This document shows, in pieces, positions 37,929 through 49,202 of a DNA stretch of 64,000 nt. Numbering within the stretch: position 1 is the first letter of the stretch; each line of letters starts with the position of its first letter. The stretch spans positions 3,906,001-3,970,000 of the forward strand of contig NW_024468912.1 of NCBI RefSeq assembly GCF_011745365.1. The letters are read 5' to 3'. The position numbers and the translations under genes are program-made. This DNA comes from Cryphonectria parasitica EP155. Taxonomy: Eukaryota; Ascomycota; Sordariomycetes; Diaporthales; Cryphonectriaceae. Under the pieces are notes generated by a model. The model made no database searches. It was not told the DNA's origin and saw only the letters and a list, made by a program, of their open reading frames with translations.

Positions 37929-38897
37929 AAATCCTTGATCGTTATGCTCTCCTGAATGGCAAAGTTGGCTGCCCGGGAAGAAAGATGGGAGCCCAGATGC
38001 ATGTTGAACCAGAACATTGATCTGCCTCGACCTCCTTGCCAGCGAGTAAGACACTTCTAATGCTCAAGCATTGGCATAGATGAGGTCTGATGCCGTAGCG
38101 TTAGCAGAATCGTGATCAATAGTACATTGACTGAGAGCTGATCAAATCACATACCCTAATATTCTTGCTGCTCAGCTGCAAGTCTCAAGATAACCCCTGT
38201 ATCCCCTCCTCTCTCGGCCCCTTCTAGACTCCTTAGGCTTGCTGCTCTTGAGCGATCTAGATCCTTTCGTCTTTGCAAACCACCAACATATTGGTAATTG
38301 GTATTTGTCGGTCCAGTCTCTTCGTCATGTGTGCATTAGCTGTGCTCCGCGTCACAATAATAGGGTGTTATGTCTGCATGGGCCGGTTGCCCAGTTCTGG
38401 GAGCAGGAATCGGGCATATGAGTTTGCATCCTGTCTGACAGGCTTGGACTGGAAGCCATGAGGCCTTGGAACCTATAGTACAGTTTACTTGTGCTTTTTC
38501 ATTGCCACAACGTGCCCGCCAGCGGCCTCACGGGATCTGCTATGAGTAAGATGAGCACATTCGTTCTTGGACTTCTTTGGGCGTGAAAAAAAGAAGTGTA
38601 TGTCTAGGTATATGAAATGAAACAAAAAGCCACCAGTGTCGTAACCAGATAATTCCTTCCGACCCAGATTTCTGTTCCCTCACCGTCTTCCAACCTTATT
38701 CTGCACCCATACTTCCAAGTAACTCCTCGAACCTATCCATAGTCACTCGACTACTTAAGTAAATAGACCTATCGTAAAAGCGCATAGTATGGGCAGCTTG
38801 GGAGCCGCCAGACATGAAGACCAGGGAGCCGCCGTCGCAGCGGGGTGTGGTATGGTCTATAGTGCAGTCACGGGCACATGTGAAGAGGCCGATTATG

Positions 38898-39137
38898 TTA
38901 TTGACTTAAGGTATCGTAGTAGCCGTTGAGACTGCAGCTGCTGGCATTGGAATCGTTGCCAGAACAGTCTTGGGAAGACTCGGCCAAAGTGTCGAACAGC
39001 TGGCGCGGGCTGATGTGACTGCCAAAGGCACATGCGTCGAGGAGGCCGCCTACGAGAAGAGAGGGCATTTGGCTTTGGGATGGAATTTCGTATACTCTGT
39101 TTTCATTACCCTCAAGAGAACGAATGTAAGCGGCCAT
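38898..39137 (-). CDS. Candidate small protein (59-79 aa), unrecognised
   Basis: The ATG at 39137 has a good context (ccaacATGGCC). The unspliced frame gives 79 aa; removing a plausible 60-nt intron (39109-39050, GTAATG to TCTCGTAG) keeps frame and gives 59 aa, starting MAAYIRSLEGGLLDACAFG and ending SLNGYYDTLSQ. There is no signal peptide or known domain; three cysteines are present in the spliced form. Codon use is compatible with neighbouring genes, but the length alone cannot exclude chance. Confidence 0.3.
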   Translation of the reverse strand: MAAYIRSLEGNENRVYEIPSQSQMPSLLVGGLLDACAFGSHISPRQLFDTLAESSQDCSGNDSNASSCSLNGYYDTLSQ

Positions 39138-39986
39138 GTTGGGGGGAAACTGAGTGTTTTGGCTCTGATTGAGTGTTGTGCCATGTTGGGCGATAGAGAA
39201 ATGAATGTGATATGTGCTAGAAGAAAACTGTGATTAGAACATTGAGGTAAAGACAGATAACAGGCACACCGATACTTGCATGTGCATGGCCCTACCATGA
39301 AGACGGAACTTTTGGTGCTCTGATGGCGTTAAGCTGGTGATTTTACCGGAGGCCAGCGTGCCAGGTCGACAGCTCAGTATTATTCGGTCCCTCGGGAGAT
39401 ACTAACAAGAGAACTTTATGGTTCAGTATCTGGTGTGATGTTGGAAGCAATTTGGGACCAGGCCTGCATAATCTTATCCTTGGTGTCATAATTAAATTGA
39501 CTAAACTTGATCATGATCAAACTGAATCGTTACGGATTATGTACTAATGTCTTGAGAATCTCGACTTGCATAACGCGCCTAAGAGGATAGCTCAAGGTAT
39601 GATAATACGGAGGAAAGTGAGTGGCGAGTTTCCGTCATGGTGGATTCTATCTTTCTTGAAAGAGGCAGGGAGAAGAATAACGCCCCATGATAAGTGGCAT
39701 CAAAGTAGGGATGAGCGGGGAGGAGTGCCCAGCTGATTCTTGTGCCTTCCTCACGCTGCTCGAGGTCATGATTCCGGGAAGGAAGGAACGACTACGAGCA
39801 TTGTACAACGCAATAATCCGATTCCACTTTGAGACTCAACCCGTACGATCTTTCGTCCCTCATGATTTTCCCACACTAGAGGGTATAATCTTCCAATCGT
39901 CAGTCAACACATGCGGTTCGCTTGACTACTCACTTCTTTTCTGGCAATAAACTTAGACAAAACCCACCTCACTCAGCTGCGCCAGC

Positions 39987-40995
39987 ATGCCCCCGAAAAC
40001 AGCGAAGAGGAAGACCAAGTGTCAGCAACCCTTGCTACCCCACAACGAGTTGCAAGAAAGTGGCTGCTGACCACACCCACAGCTACCACGGGACAAGAGG
40101 ATGATCCGTGGGGCCCTCCGCAGGAGCAGCCGGAAAAGAAGAGACGCGCACTGGCATCGCGGACCAAGAACGACGACAAGGATCCAGGACCCGAGACCAA
40201 TAAGTATGCATATGCATCACACTTTCCCATTCACAATAGACACGCTGACACTCCGCAAAGGCAGTTCCAATCCTGGGCCGAATGGCAGAGCAAATTCAAA
40301 GACAAGGAGAGAAACGACAGGATTCAGTTTGCCGACAAGTTCAAGAAGGATATCGAGACCAAGCGGGAGATTGCCGAGACTCTCCTCGGCAAGTCTAGCG
40401 AAGACCTGTAAGAAGTGGCACACATCCCATGTTCTCGAGACCGTTGACTGACTGCTCTACCAGAAACGAGGCGGCCTGTAGGTACGGCAAGCTTCTCAAC
40501 AAGGCTTGCGCCGGTATCGAGCGTTCTGCAAGATCTGGCACTACCAAGGAACATGCGCTGAACTCTCCTAAAGATGAATCACTGGCTAAGTCTAGCCGAG
40601 AAATTTTGCAGACCTGCCGTGACCTAGTCGCCGCCCACGAACAGGCCAACGTCAGGACTGTAGCGCAGGGGAATATGCAACTCAAAGAAATGCGAGCTAT
40701 ATGGAGCGAAGACGTGTCACAGGCGGAGAAAGTCCTGCTCTACGGTGCTCAGTATGGCGAGAGGATCATCGAGCATAACGTCGACCTCTTAGCGAATGTT
40801 GAAGAACGGAGTCACTTGCTGACTCCACCCTGGGATGCCTTGAAGGGGCCAGGTCAGATAGCATTGGACATGCATCTGAAGAGCGCCGAGAAGTTGATGA
40901 AGGGCTCGCCAACCTGGGGAGAACAGGCCGTCATCTGTGTGGACAAGCTAATGGACATCATTGCTGTATCTGGAAAGCAAGCGGATGACATCTGA
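39987..40995 (+). CDS. Unrecognised helical fungal protein, start uncertain
   Basis: Well-supported exons are about 40083-40203, 40261-40407 and 40464-40995. The last two introns have good signals: GTATGC to CAAAG with a GCTGAC branch point, and GTAAGA to ACCAG with CTGAC. The 57-nt intron 40204-40260 is in frame without stops, so it may be retained. A first exon 39987-40020 (MPPKTAKRKTK) joins in frame only through a weak donor (GTCAGC at 40021), giving 277 aa; alternatively an unseen 5' exon splices upstream. The protein is charged and almost entirely helical, with a basic segment PEKKRRALASR, then QSWAEWQSKFKDKERN, and a C-terminal half rich in helices ending KLMDIIAVSGKQADDI. I recognise no domain. 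It is 0.8 kb upstream of the eL15 gene on the same strand. Confidence 0.65.
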
Positions 40996-41717
40996 CAGGA
41001 TCCCGCATGCATGGGCATTCTGACAAGAAGAGAATGGCCAGTCAGGACCATCCCACATTGGTAGATGGGTTCGCTATTCACAGTGTCTTAGTAAGAAATG
41101 AAAAGGAATAGCTACTTTACCAGGCGTTTGGGAGTCTAGTGAGTATAATCCAGACACCTGGCTTGGGCATGGCCAAGGCCTACGGTATCAGTCAGAGTCG
41201 ATTCGTTAGTGGACAAGGTCTATTAGCCGTTCTACTGGAGGATCAGGCTCAGGCTTTTGAAGTCACTGACTAGAGGCTGAGATGGGCGAACATCCTAAAA
41301 AAAGTCATTGCTCTAGAGACCTTCTCTCGCAGCCTGTCACAGGGAGCAAGTACAAAATAAAGAAGAAAGAACGGAAGGAAGAAAAAGAGACTGCCCATCC
41401 CACACGAAGCCAATATGTTGTTGGAAGGCGCTGTTAATATAGAATTGAATTCCTACGATCTCTGTCACAATAACTGAACCCCATGGCCGTCTCCATATGT
41501 GTGGGGCACTGCTTAACCCCTTCCTTCTCAGCGGTTGGCACCCGAAATTCAGCCATGGTCACGTGCAACGTGGTGGATCCCAGCCGACCAATTGGCGTGG
41601 AGCCACAGGAACAATTTGCTTTGCTAAGGCTTGCTGCGAACTTTCTCTCCTCAACCCTCTCAAACCGACATCCTCACTAACCCACCCAACCCAGGTCAAA
41701 TTCAACCCTCAAATCTG
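40996..41717. other. Intergenic region before the eL15 gene
   Basis: No coding region supported; it holds the 3' flank of the upstream gene and the eL15 promoter. The end is C/T- and A-rich with repeated CCAACCC/TCAACCC words, common before ribosomal-protein genes. Confidence 0.5.
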
Positions 41718-41799
41718 GTATGTTTGTTTTTTCCTCGGACCTTACGATCTTCGCTCTTTTGTTGAATCACTGCTAATTGACGTTTTCGCGCATCGACAG
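41718..41799 (+). other. Probable 5'-UTR intron of the eL15 gene
   Basis: GTATGT at 41718, a CTAATTGAC branch-like word and ATCGACAG at 41799, ending five bases before the eL15 ATG. Leader introns are frequent in fungal ribosomal-protein genes. Confidence 0.65.
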
Positions 41800-41804
41800 C
41801 AACC

Positions 41805-42825
41805 ATGGGTGCCCTTAAGTGTACGTCCCTACGAAGCCTCCCCGATTCGATCGCCTGACCGACCTTTTCCCCTGTGATCCAAAAGCGACACTCCGCTGAC
41901 GAAGTGAATATTACAGACGTCGAGGAGCTTCAGAAGAAGAAGCAGAGCGATGTCCTGCAGTTTCTGCTGCGCGTTCGCTGCTGGGAAGTACGTTGAAATC
42001 GCCGACACAAATTTTCAATTGCGCAGAACCTGTGGACGGGCCCACGTTTGTTCCTCTCTGGCTTTGAGACCGCGAGATGGCCTTTCTCCCTGAGAAGGGC
42101 GTCTTGGTCGAGCAGCAAAGCAAGGAAAACGAACCGTCTCTGCTATACACTCTGTGAACATTTGCTGAGAGTGCATCAATATAGCTCCGTCAATTGAACG
42201 TCATCCACCGCGCCTCGCGCCCCTCTCGCCCCGACAAGGCTCGCCGCCTTGGATACAAGGCCAAGCAGGGCTATGTCATCTACCGCGTCCGCGTCCGCCG
42301 TGGTGGTCGCAAGCGCCCTGTCCCCAAGGGTGCCACTTACGGTACGTCCTCTCCATCACCAGAAACGGGGCTCGCTCTTCTAGAGCCACTGTCCCCCATC
42401 TCATCTCGCGAGCGATTATTGGGACTGACTCTTTTCCTTTCTTCTCCCTCGCCACAGGCAAGCCTACCAACCAGGGTGTGAACCAGCTCAAGTACCAGCG
42501 TTCCCTCGCCGCCACCGCCGAGGAGCGTGTCGGCCGCCGCTGCGCCAACCTGCGCGTCCTGAACTCGTACTGGATCAACCAGGACTCCACCTATAAGTAC
42601 TACGAGGTCATCCTCGTTGACCCTCAGCACAAGGCCATCCGCATCGATCCCCGCATCAACTGGATCGTCAACCCCGTCCACAAGCACCGCGAGGCCCGTG
42701 GCCTGACTGCTACCGGCAAGAAGTCCCGCGGCCTCAACAAGGGCCACCGCTACACCAAGACCAAGGCCGGCCGCAGAAAGACCTGGAAGAAGCACAACAC
42801 CCTGTCCCTGTGGCGTTACCGATAA
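41805..42825 (+). CDS. RPL15: 60S ribosomal protein eL15, four coding exons
   Basis: Exons are 41805-41820, 41917-41987, 42185-42341 and 42458-42825, giving 203 aa, the usual eL15 length. A core protein of the large ribosomal subunit, assembled in the nucleolus. The exon joins give [17 protein letters not shown], then [19 protein letters not shown] and [19 protein letters not shown], all family hallmarks; later [37 protein letters not shown] and the C-terminal LSLWRYR. The 16-nt first coding exon and 197-nt second intron are easy to mis-predict. I looked for box C/D elements in the introns, because ribosomal-protein introns often host snoRNAs, and saw no convincing pair. Confidence 0.97.
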
Positions 42826-44405
42826 GCGGCTCGCCCCTGATACGGCTGCTGTTTGGGAGGGTGATGTTAGGTGGAATCTCGGATTGCTTGGACTGGAGAT
42901 TATGGTTCTCTTGCTCCTCGAGGTTTTCTCCTGGTTTGTAAAAACTAGGGCAAGGGAGTTGGTCAAAACCAAAATGAGGGTCATTTCATTTTCAGGGCAC
43001 TGCATGGATGCGGATCTTGGGCGTTTACGATAGCAAAACAAAAAGAGCAAATCGAAAATACCACGACTTACGGCATTGCTGCCCGACCCAGAACCTTGTT
43101 TCCTTCTTGCATCCGCTGATGCTGTGTAAGCAAAATCAGTCTGGTGTTACACTGTTTAAACAACCCAGGCATTACTTTGCACATGTAAACGACCGATTAT
43201 AAAGAGCAGAGGTGTGTAGACAAGCCGCAGGAGGGTCATAGCATGAGGCCGAAGGAGGTGATGGACGAGAATGTACGGAGCGGACTGTCGGGGAAGACTA
43301 CTCATGAATTTTACTACGTCTAAATAACAAAAGGAAATTCAGGCTCGACAAGATGCCAGGTTGAAGAAGAACGGACTACAAGAGATTAAGAAACTCAAGA
43401 GTACGAAGAGATCGGAAGCAGGCTCACTTCAGTCAATCACACATTCACCAATGTCAAGGCAAAGGAGGGCCAAGGCAGTGGAGGACTGAGCGTGATCAAA
43501 AATTTCTAATGGTATTGTACTTCCGCATCCCGAAGAATGCGATTATCTACCCTCAGAGCCAGGCCAGAGACTGCCCTTCCAAGAAAAAATTGATGGACGA
43601 TAACGAGCCCAATGAAGACCTCGTGCGGATGCATCGAGGGAAGAAGAAAAGGTGACAGGAGTCTCGAAATGCGCTGAAATAGAGTACAGGTCATAATAAT
43701 AGATGCTGTAAGAATATTTGTATGACCTGTATGAAATTTTGTTTGCCATATGTCGTAGAAGGCCGAACGATGGATGATCCGAGAGTATTTTGCAAATTCG
43801 GTTCTGGTGGCGGAGATCCGATCCAGTAGATGAGGAGCCCAAAATGGTCCGTTGTTCAGATCCAAGCCAGAGGGAAACCAATGCAGTAGAAAGCTGTGCT
43901 TCCACGTGGCCGGCGAACCCAAACTTTCGTCTTTTGGAAGAAAAGAAAAGAAAAGAAAGAAGAAAGAAGAAGAAGAAAAAAAAGAAGGGCAAAAAGCAGG
44001 AGCAGTCCAATGTGCGGCTCCGAAACATGCCGTAAAACCCCAAATTTGTTGCACAGAGTAACTACCAGGAGGACAGATGAGGCTCTATCCCAGCAGGGAG
44101 TGCTCCGAGCGATGCAATGCAGAGAGACTCGAGGCAAGTGCATTCCGACTGTGGGCTGCTAGGGAAGGCAGAGCCCACCGAGTGCATCGCAACCAGCCAT
44201 CGTCCGCAATCGAAGAAAGTCGGATGCTGATGAGTTCATTGACGTCGTGGGCCATTGTCATGGCGATTCCGTGAGCCGTGACCAAAACGCCGAGCCGAAA
44301 ACCAAAGCAAATGGAATAGGGAGGACTGATGCGAATTGTTTTGATGGCCAAAGGGGGATCTAAAACGCGATGCCCGTACCGCAAGTGTTATACAACGGAG
44401 GCAGA
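42826..44405. other. Convergent 3' flanks of RPL15 and the PUF gene
   Basis: 1.6 kb without a supported gene. It contains a 54-nt purine-only tract and the 3' UTRs of both converging genes. Confidence 0.5.
43936..43989 (+). repeat. 54-nt polypurine (GAAA/GAA) tract
   Basis: Uninterrupted A/G on the + strand; it reads as a CT-rich tract downstream of the PUF stop codon. Such tracts can form triplex or strongly biased structures. Confidence 0.9.
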
Positions 44406-47400
44406 CTAGAAGAAGTTCTGCTCTCCGTTTTCGGAGGAATCAGAAGCGTGAATGCCATTGATAGCAATGCCGTCGCCAAAAGCTGGAGCGCTGTTGACCT
44501 TAGCAAAACCAGCACCTGCAATGCGGTTGGCAAACTGCTGAGGCGGGGGGAACTGCTGAGCACGCTGCGGCTGAGGGGGTGGGACCGTGATCATAGAACT
44601 GGAAGGAAATGCCTGAGATCCACGGGCACCATTGATGCCGTTGACACCGTTCTGGTAGCTAGGAGCCAAGATCGATGTGTTGTTGCTGTTGGACAATCCT
44701 CGCGGGTGAGCCGGGCGAAGGGGGATCTGACCCTGGGTTGGGTCGACTGGAGTCACCTGCTCGCTGTTGAGGCGACCACCGTTGGAGTCGTAGGCGTTGA
44801 TCTTGGCCTGAATCTTTCGTCCGTAGGGAGTCTGGCGGACGGCAGGAAGAATGGGGCGGATGGCCTCAACCAGTTCCTTCTTCATATACAAGGTGGCGTG
44901 CTCCAGGGCCGTCTGAATGACATAGTTGGCGTACGAGTCGCGGATGAGGCGTTCAATCTCACCAGGCGTCAGTAACTCCTCCACGATCATATCCTTGGAT
45001 TCGTCTGCGGCGCATCGGAGGCACTTCTCTATGACGTTGGAGCTGAACTTGTGGCGCGACAGCTGGGGAATCCTGCCGTGGAACTGCTGAACCAGAGGCT
45101 CGGTGAACATTGGCTCGTTCAGGTCGATGATGTACTGCACAACGTAGTTGCCGAAGGGGTCCTGCACAAGGGTCACGGCGTGCTCGGTGATGCGCTGAAT
45201 GAGCAGGACCTTCTGATCGCCAGAAGCGTGGTCGATGCAGCGCTGCAGCACACAGCAGCCATGACGGTGGGTGCCAACCTCAACGCAGCTGGTGCCAACA
45301 GCGTCAAAGATGAACTGAGCGTCGAGGGAGCTGAGCTTATTGAGACACTTCTGGATGACGTGGTTGCCATTGAGGTCCTGGATGAGCTCGACCACGCGGT
45401 CACGAAGAGCCTCGATAATGAGCTGCACCTGATCATCATTGGAGATGTGCTCGATCATCTTCTGGAGGGCGCGGGTGCCGTGCTGGTTCAGAGCAATACG
45501 GACCATGTCTCTCGAAGCGTTCTGGACAAGGACAGTACGCTCGTCGTCGTTGCAATACTCGAAGAGCTTCTGGCAGAGATAGTTGCCGAATGGATCGGTC
45601 ATGAGCTCGATCACATGTGAAGAGGTCTCCAGCCAGATCTTGTGGATCTGTTCGGGGTCACGGTTCTCCAGCTGCTTTTGGAGGTAGCGGCAGCCGTGCT
45701 GGTCCTTGCAGAGCTCATAGATGCTTCCACCGTAAGCCTCAAGGGGCTGACCATTGAAGCGGCTCATAGCTGAGAAGAAGTTAGCAGTGTCGGGCAGCGG
45801 AGTCATCAATGCACTCACCCTCATTGTCTTGCTGACGGCGGCTCTGAATGATGCGGGCCTGACTGTCACGAGGCTGCGGAGGGGCGTAGACAGCACCGTA
45901 GCCAACGTAGTTGGCATTGGAGTAGCCAGTCGTACCGTTCAGAGACAAGCCATTCATCTGTGCGGACAGCAGAGGAACAGCGTGGTAACCAGTACCACCA
46001 TTCATGGGACCGACAGGGCTGGCAAAGTTGGCGGGTCCAGCAGGTCCAGCGGGGCTGCTGAAGCCCACAGAGCTGGGAGTACCAGCACTGCTGTAGCCGT
46101 TGTTGCCATAGTAGGCATTGTTGTAAGTTGCAAGACCTTGAGGGCTGGCCATGGTGTTCACAGTCGCAGGCTGGGAAGCCTGAGCCTGGGAGAGGGCCGG
46201 ACCGAAGGGCGCCGCGTTGGCGTGCAGCGTGGAGCCAAGTGACTGGTAGTTGACGGCAGAAACATTGTCGCGGCCATCAGCAGACAGCTCGCGACTGTGA
46301 CGGTTGGGCAGGGCACCAGCAGGAATACGGCCCATGCTAGCATTGTGATTGTGCAGGTGCTGCTGCGCAGCGTGGTTGGGGGTGCTGCCAACGGTCGAGC
46401 CTGACACCGTCTTAAGGGTTGGAATGTCGTTGGCAGAGAATGACGGCTGCAGCTTAGGAGGGGTGGCAAGTACAGTGGTGTTGTTGGTGGCGGGAGGAGG
46501 AGGGTCGGTCTCGACAAACTTCTGCTCAGCGAACTTCTGGTCGATGGGCTTCATCTCGAGGGAGTGGCGGTAGGCGGCAGAGCGGCCACCGATGTTTGAA
46601 GTCTCGGAGGAGATGGAAGACTGCGAAGCAGGGGTCAGAGAGTCCATTACGTTCAATTGACAAACAGTGGTTAAAAAAGGTTGTTAAGGGTGCGAGGAGG
46701 GAAAGAAGGATGAATTGAGTGTGTGGTTCGCAATTAGCCCATACAAGACTCGAGTCAAGGGGAGAGAAATTCAATGAACGGGAAAGAAGTGATGGAGAGC
46801 AGAGAGGAGGGCGGCAGTTATGGTGGTAGGATGATCGGGAAGAAACAGAATCCGCAGATGCAAGCTCCTTGGAAGTAGTTTTGGAACAAGTGCGGAGAGC
46901 AGGGAATATTTACAAGCATCACAACTTCACAAAGCTCTGTCGAGACCATGTTGAGTCGGGTGCAAGAGTTTCCGAGGCTGTAAAGGTCGCAGGTGATAGC
47001 GTTCGCGTAAAGGGAACAAAGTGACGGAGGCTTAAGGAGAAGAAAAGAATTTGGAAGTGACCAAGATTCGGTGAAGGGTATGGAATTGAATGGAGAAGAG
47101 TGGAAGAAATCGACAAACTCAAATCACCCCTAGTTGGCCTGAGCAAGAAGTGGAATGTATGTATCGGCTTTGGACCAACAGCGCTTGCTGTCTTTCCAAA
47201 TCAAAGTGGAAGGCGAGGGCAAGGTGAGGGTACAGTGGCAACATTCAAGATCCACTGATCACTCACCATATTGGGCCGCGAGACGAGAGAGGAGAAGTTG
47301 TCCTCGACGTTGTTCTGGGCGTAAAGTTTGGCCTCAGCTGCGTTGTCGTCGTCGCCAAACAGAAAACCTGTCGTGTTTGCTTGGTCAAGACCAATATCGT

Positions 47401-49202
47401 AGAACCCAGTGCGAGATTTCGTCACGGGCATCGAATACCGATTGACACTGTCCCAGATGCGTTTAAGTTAGCATGCACCCCAAAGATTGAGATGGCGAAA
47501 ATGGACAGACAAGAAAGTGCGAACGGTCTAGACGCACGAAGTGGCTGCGAGATGAGAATGACTGAAGCGATGCTCAGGAGGTGGCACTTGTTTCTGCTGC
47601 GCGAAAAAGGTCGAAGCAGAGGTGGATCAAGAAAGATGGCCAGAAGAGGTGGGAAATGGGTGCGAGGTGCAGAAGTGCAAGTGGGAGGAAAGGCTTGGGG
47701 GTTGTCGAGAAAGTAAAAAGGGTAAGGAAAGGTAAAGGAAGGAAAGAAGGAAATGGGGGAGTGCAATAAGTTGCGAAAAAAGATGTTTTGGGATGTGCAA
47801 TGTGCCACTTCAAAATGCAGACTGATCAATGGGGCCAACAATCCTATTGTCCAGGTCGTCTGGAATGTTGAGCAAGCAACAATACCAAACGCGATGTCCA
47901 ATTAAAGGAGGTGGAAGATCGAGGTCGAGGCAGAAAGAACAATAGGTCGAGCGCCCTGCCCTGTCTGAGGATGGGATGGAAGACGGCCGCAGGTCCAAAC
48001 AATTCAATCCCACTTTTGCTCGACAAAAGTATGCTTGCGTTTACAGCTTGCATAGGCCAGAGCAAGAGCACGCCTTCGCCGTCCTATTGCTAGCCCCAAT
48101 CTGCCTTGCTGCTGCGAGACTGTTGTGCAATGCCAACTGCCCAGCAAATTTGGGGGGGGGGGGGCACTAACCACCCAAAGATCATTTCCACTTGGAACCA
48201 GTGGGCCATCAGAACAAAACAAAAAGCCTACGTACGCGTTGGTTGAGCGATGAGACGTAGGATCCTGGCGAACAGCCTCCTCCTTCTCATCCTCATCACT
48301 ATTTCTTCTGGACGTCTGTTGCGACCACGACGGTAACTGGTCGTCGAAGGCAAAACGATTCAGCGAGATGCCCGACTGCGGCGATGCGAGGATGGACCCC
48401 GATCGTGCTGAGCGGTTGGTCATGCCGGGCGGAGACGTCAGGCTAGACAACGAATACCGATTCGGCCTGGAGAACATTGAAGGAAAGCCGGTCGGGGTCT
48501 CGCGATACTCGGGGGGTGTTGTTGGCTCGGACTGATGCCCAGCAAGTCTGCCGTGCTCCTCCATCATCTGCGAGAGCTCCACCTCGTGTTTCGCCATCTC
48601 AGCCTCGAAAAGTCGCTTCTGTTCCCGGATTTTCTCATACTCCATCCGCTTCTTTTCTATCTGCTGCGCCGTCAGTATTTGTCATTCCTGGGCAACAACA
48701 CTCGCCATCAGGGTCCCCTGAGGCACAAAGAAGCATTTCACGCCGCCCTGGCGGTCTTCTTTAGTACAGAGCCGAAGGAAGTTCGAAAGTGCACGCACCA
48801 ATTGCAATCGCTGCATCTCCTGCTTCAGAATAGTCAGCACAATCCTTGACCAACAAAGGTACTGCAACTGTCAAAAAGCAAGAGCAGCTCATAAAGCTTA
48901 TATTGGGTCCTCGCCTGGGGTCTGGGCCAGCCCGAAACAGACGCGCAACCGCATAAGCACCGACCGCGACCACGCACCTGGTACTCCTGATCTGAGCCGC
49001 GAGCGCCCATGTTTGATGACAATGTTGGTACACGCCCCGAGTCAGTGGTGAATCGGCGGGACAAGTTGGATCGAGGGTCTTGGGCGGGCTGTTGGAAGGT
49101 CTGGGAAAGGCGGTTACGAGGAGGAGAAACGAGGGAGTTCATCGTGGTGGCATCGCTTCGTGGAGACTGCTGGGCTCGAAATCGCAACTCGTTGGGATCC
49201 AT
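44406..49202 (-). CDS. Pumilio/PUF-domain RNA-binding protein, six exons
   Basis: Exons are 49202-48978, 48822-48799, 48663-48236, 47447-47267, 46620-45819 and 45769-44406 (3024 nt, 1007 aa); every phase fits. PUF proteins bind UGUA-containing 3' UTRs and repress or localise mRNAs. Eight PUF repeats lie at about residues 560-900: QHGCRYLQ, PFGNYLCQ, QHGTRALQ, LNGNHVIQ, RHGCCVLQ, PFGNYVVQ, FSSNVIEK, YANYVIQT. The repeat 8-5 residues (N..Q, S..E, N..Q, C..Q) predict 5'-UGUA recognition. The repeats resemble the Puf4/Puf5 type more than Puf3. The N-terminal half is disordered, with a coiled coil EMQRLQLQIEKKRMEYEKIREQ built across the 24-nt exon 2, and the fungal block NRYSMPVTKSRTGFYDIGLD followed by FLFGDDDNAAEAKL. 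The frame stays open 54 codons upstream of the chosen ATG, so an additional 5' exon is possible. Confidence 0.9.
46621..47266 (-). other. 646-nt intron of the PUF gene with internal in-frame ATG
   Basis: Donor GTGAGT at 47266, acceptor CTGACCCCTGCTTCGCAG ending at 46621. An ATG at 46647, 27 nt before the acceptor, is in frame with the next exon (MDSLTPASQ, then SSISSE). A transcript starting inside this intron would give a 730-aa protein that keeps all eight PUF repeats. Confidence 0.7.
47448..48235 (-). other. 788-nt intron of the PUF gene
   Basis: Donor GTACGT at 48235 and acceptor TGGGACAG ending at 47448. It is roughly ten times the usual intron length here, pyrimidine-rich in the sense strand and contains a 13-nt homopolymer. 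It resembles promoter sequence more than a normal fungal intron. Confidence 0.65.
48152..48164 (+). repeat. Poly-G tract (13 nt) in a PUF intron
   Basis: G13 on the + strand (C13 in the pre-mRNA), 70 nt after the donor of the 788-nt intron. Confidence 0.95.
48661..48666 (-). other. NAGNAG tandem acceptor of PUF exon 3
   Basis: The acceptor reads GCAGCAG on the minus strand, so exon 3 can begin at 48663 (QIEKKR) or 48660 (IEKKR), changing one glutamine without affecting frame. Confidence 0.6.
48799..48822 (-). other. 24-nt microexon of the PUF gene
   Basis: Encodes QEMQRLQL between a CTGACTATTCTGAAG acceptor and a GTGCGT donor. It is phase 0 on both sides, so it can be skipped or included without frameshift; it completes a coiled-coil heptad pattern with the next exon. 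Confidence 0.7.

Larger units (their letters stand above)
32507..39986. other. 7.5-kb gene-poor region
   Basis: The first kilobase is the likely PSP1 promoter/leader. Beyond it only short frames without domains occur. One small minus-strand candidate (38898-39137) is listed separately. The region contains a G14 tract, a CA-type microsatellite and several TACTATGGTA/GTACATAGTAC near-palindromes. No tRNA, 5S rRNA or transposon was recognised. Confidence 0.5.

Noticed and set aside
41988..42184. snoRNA in the 197-nt eL15 intron
   Set aside because: Length invites the idea, but no RUGAUGA/CUGA pair or H/ACA hairpins with ANANNA and terminal ACA were seen.
44370..45620. Long + strand open frames (200 and 189 codons)
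   Set aside because: Antisense to the PUF repeats; leucine/valine-rich shadow translation without domain similarity.
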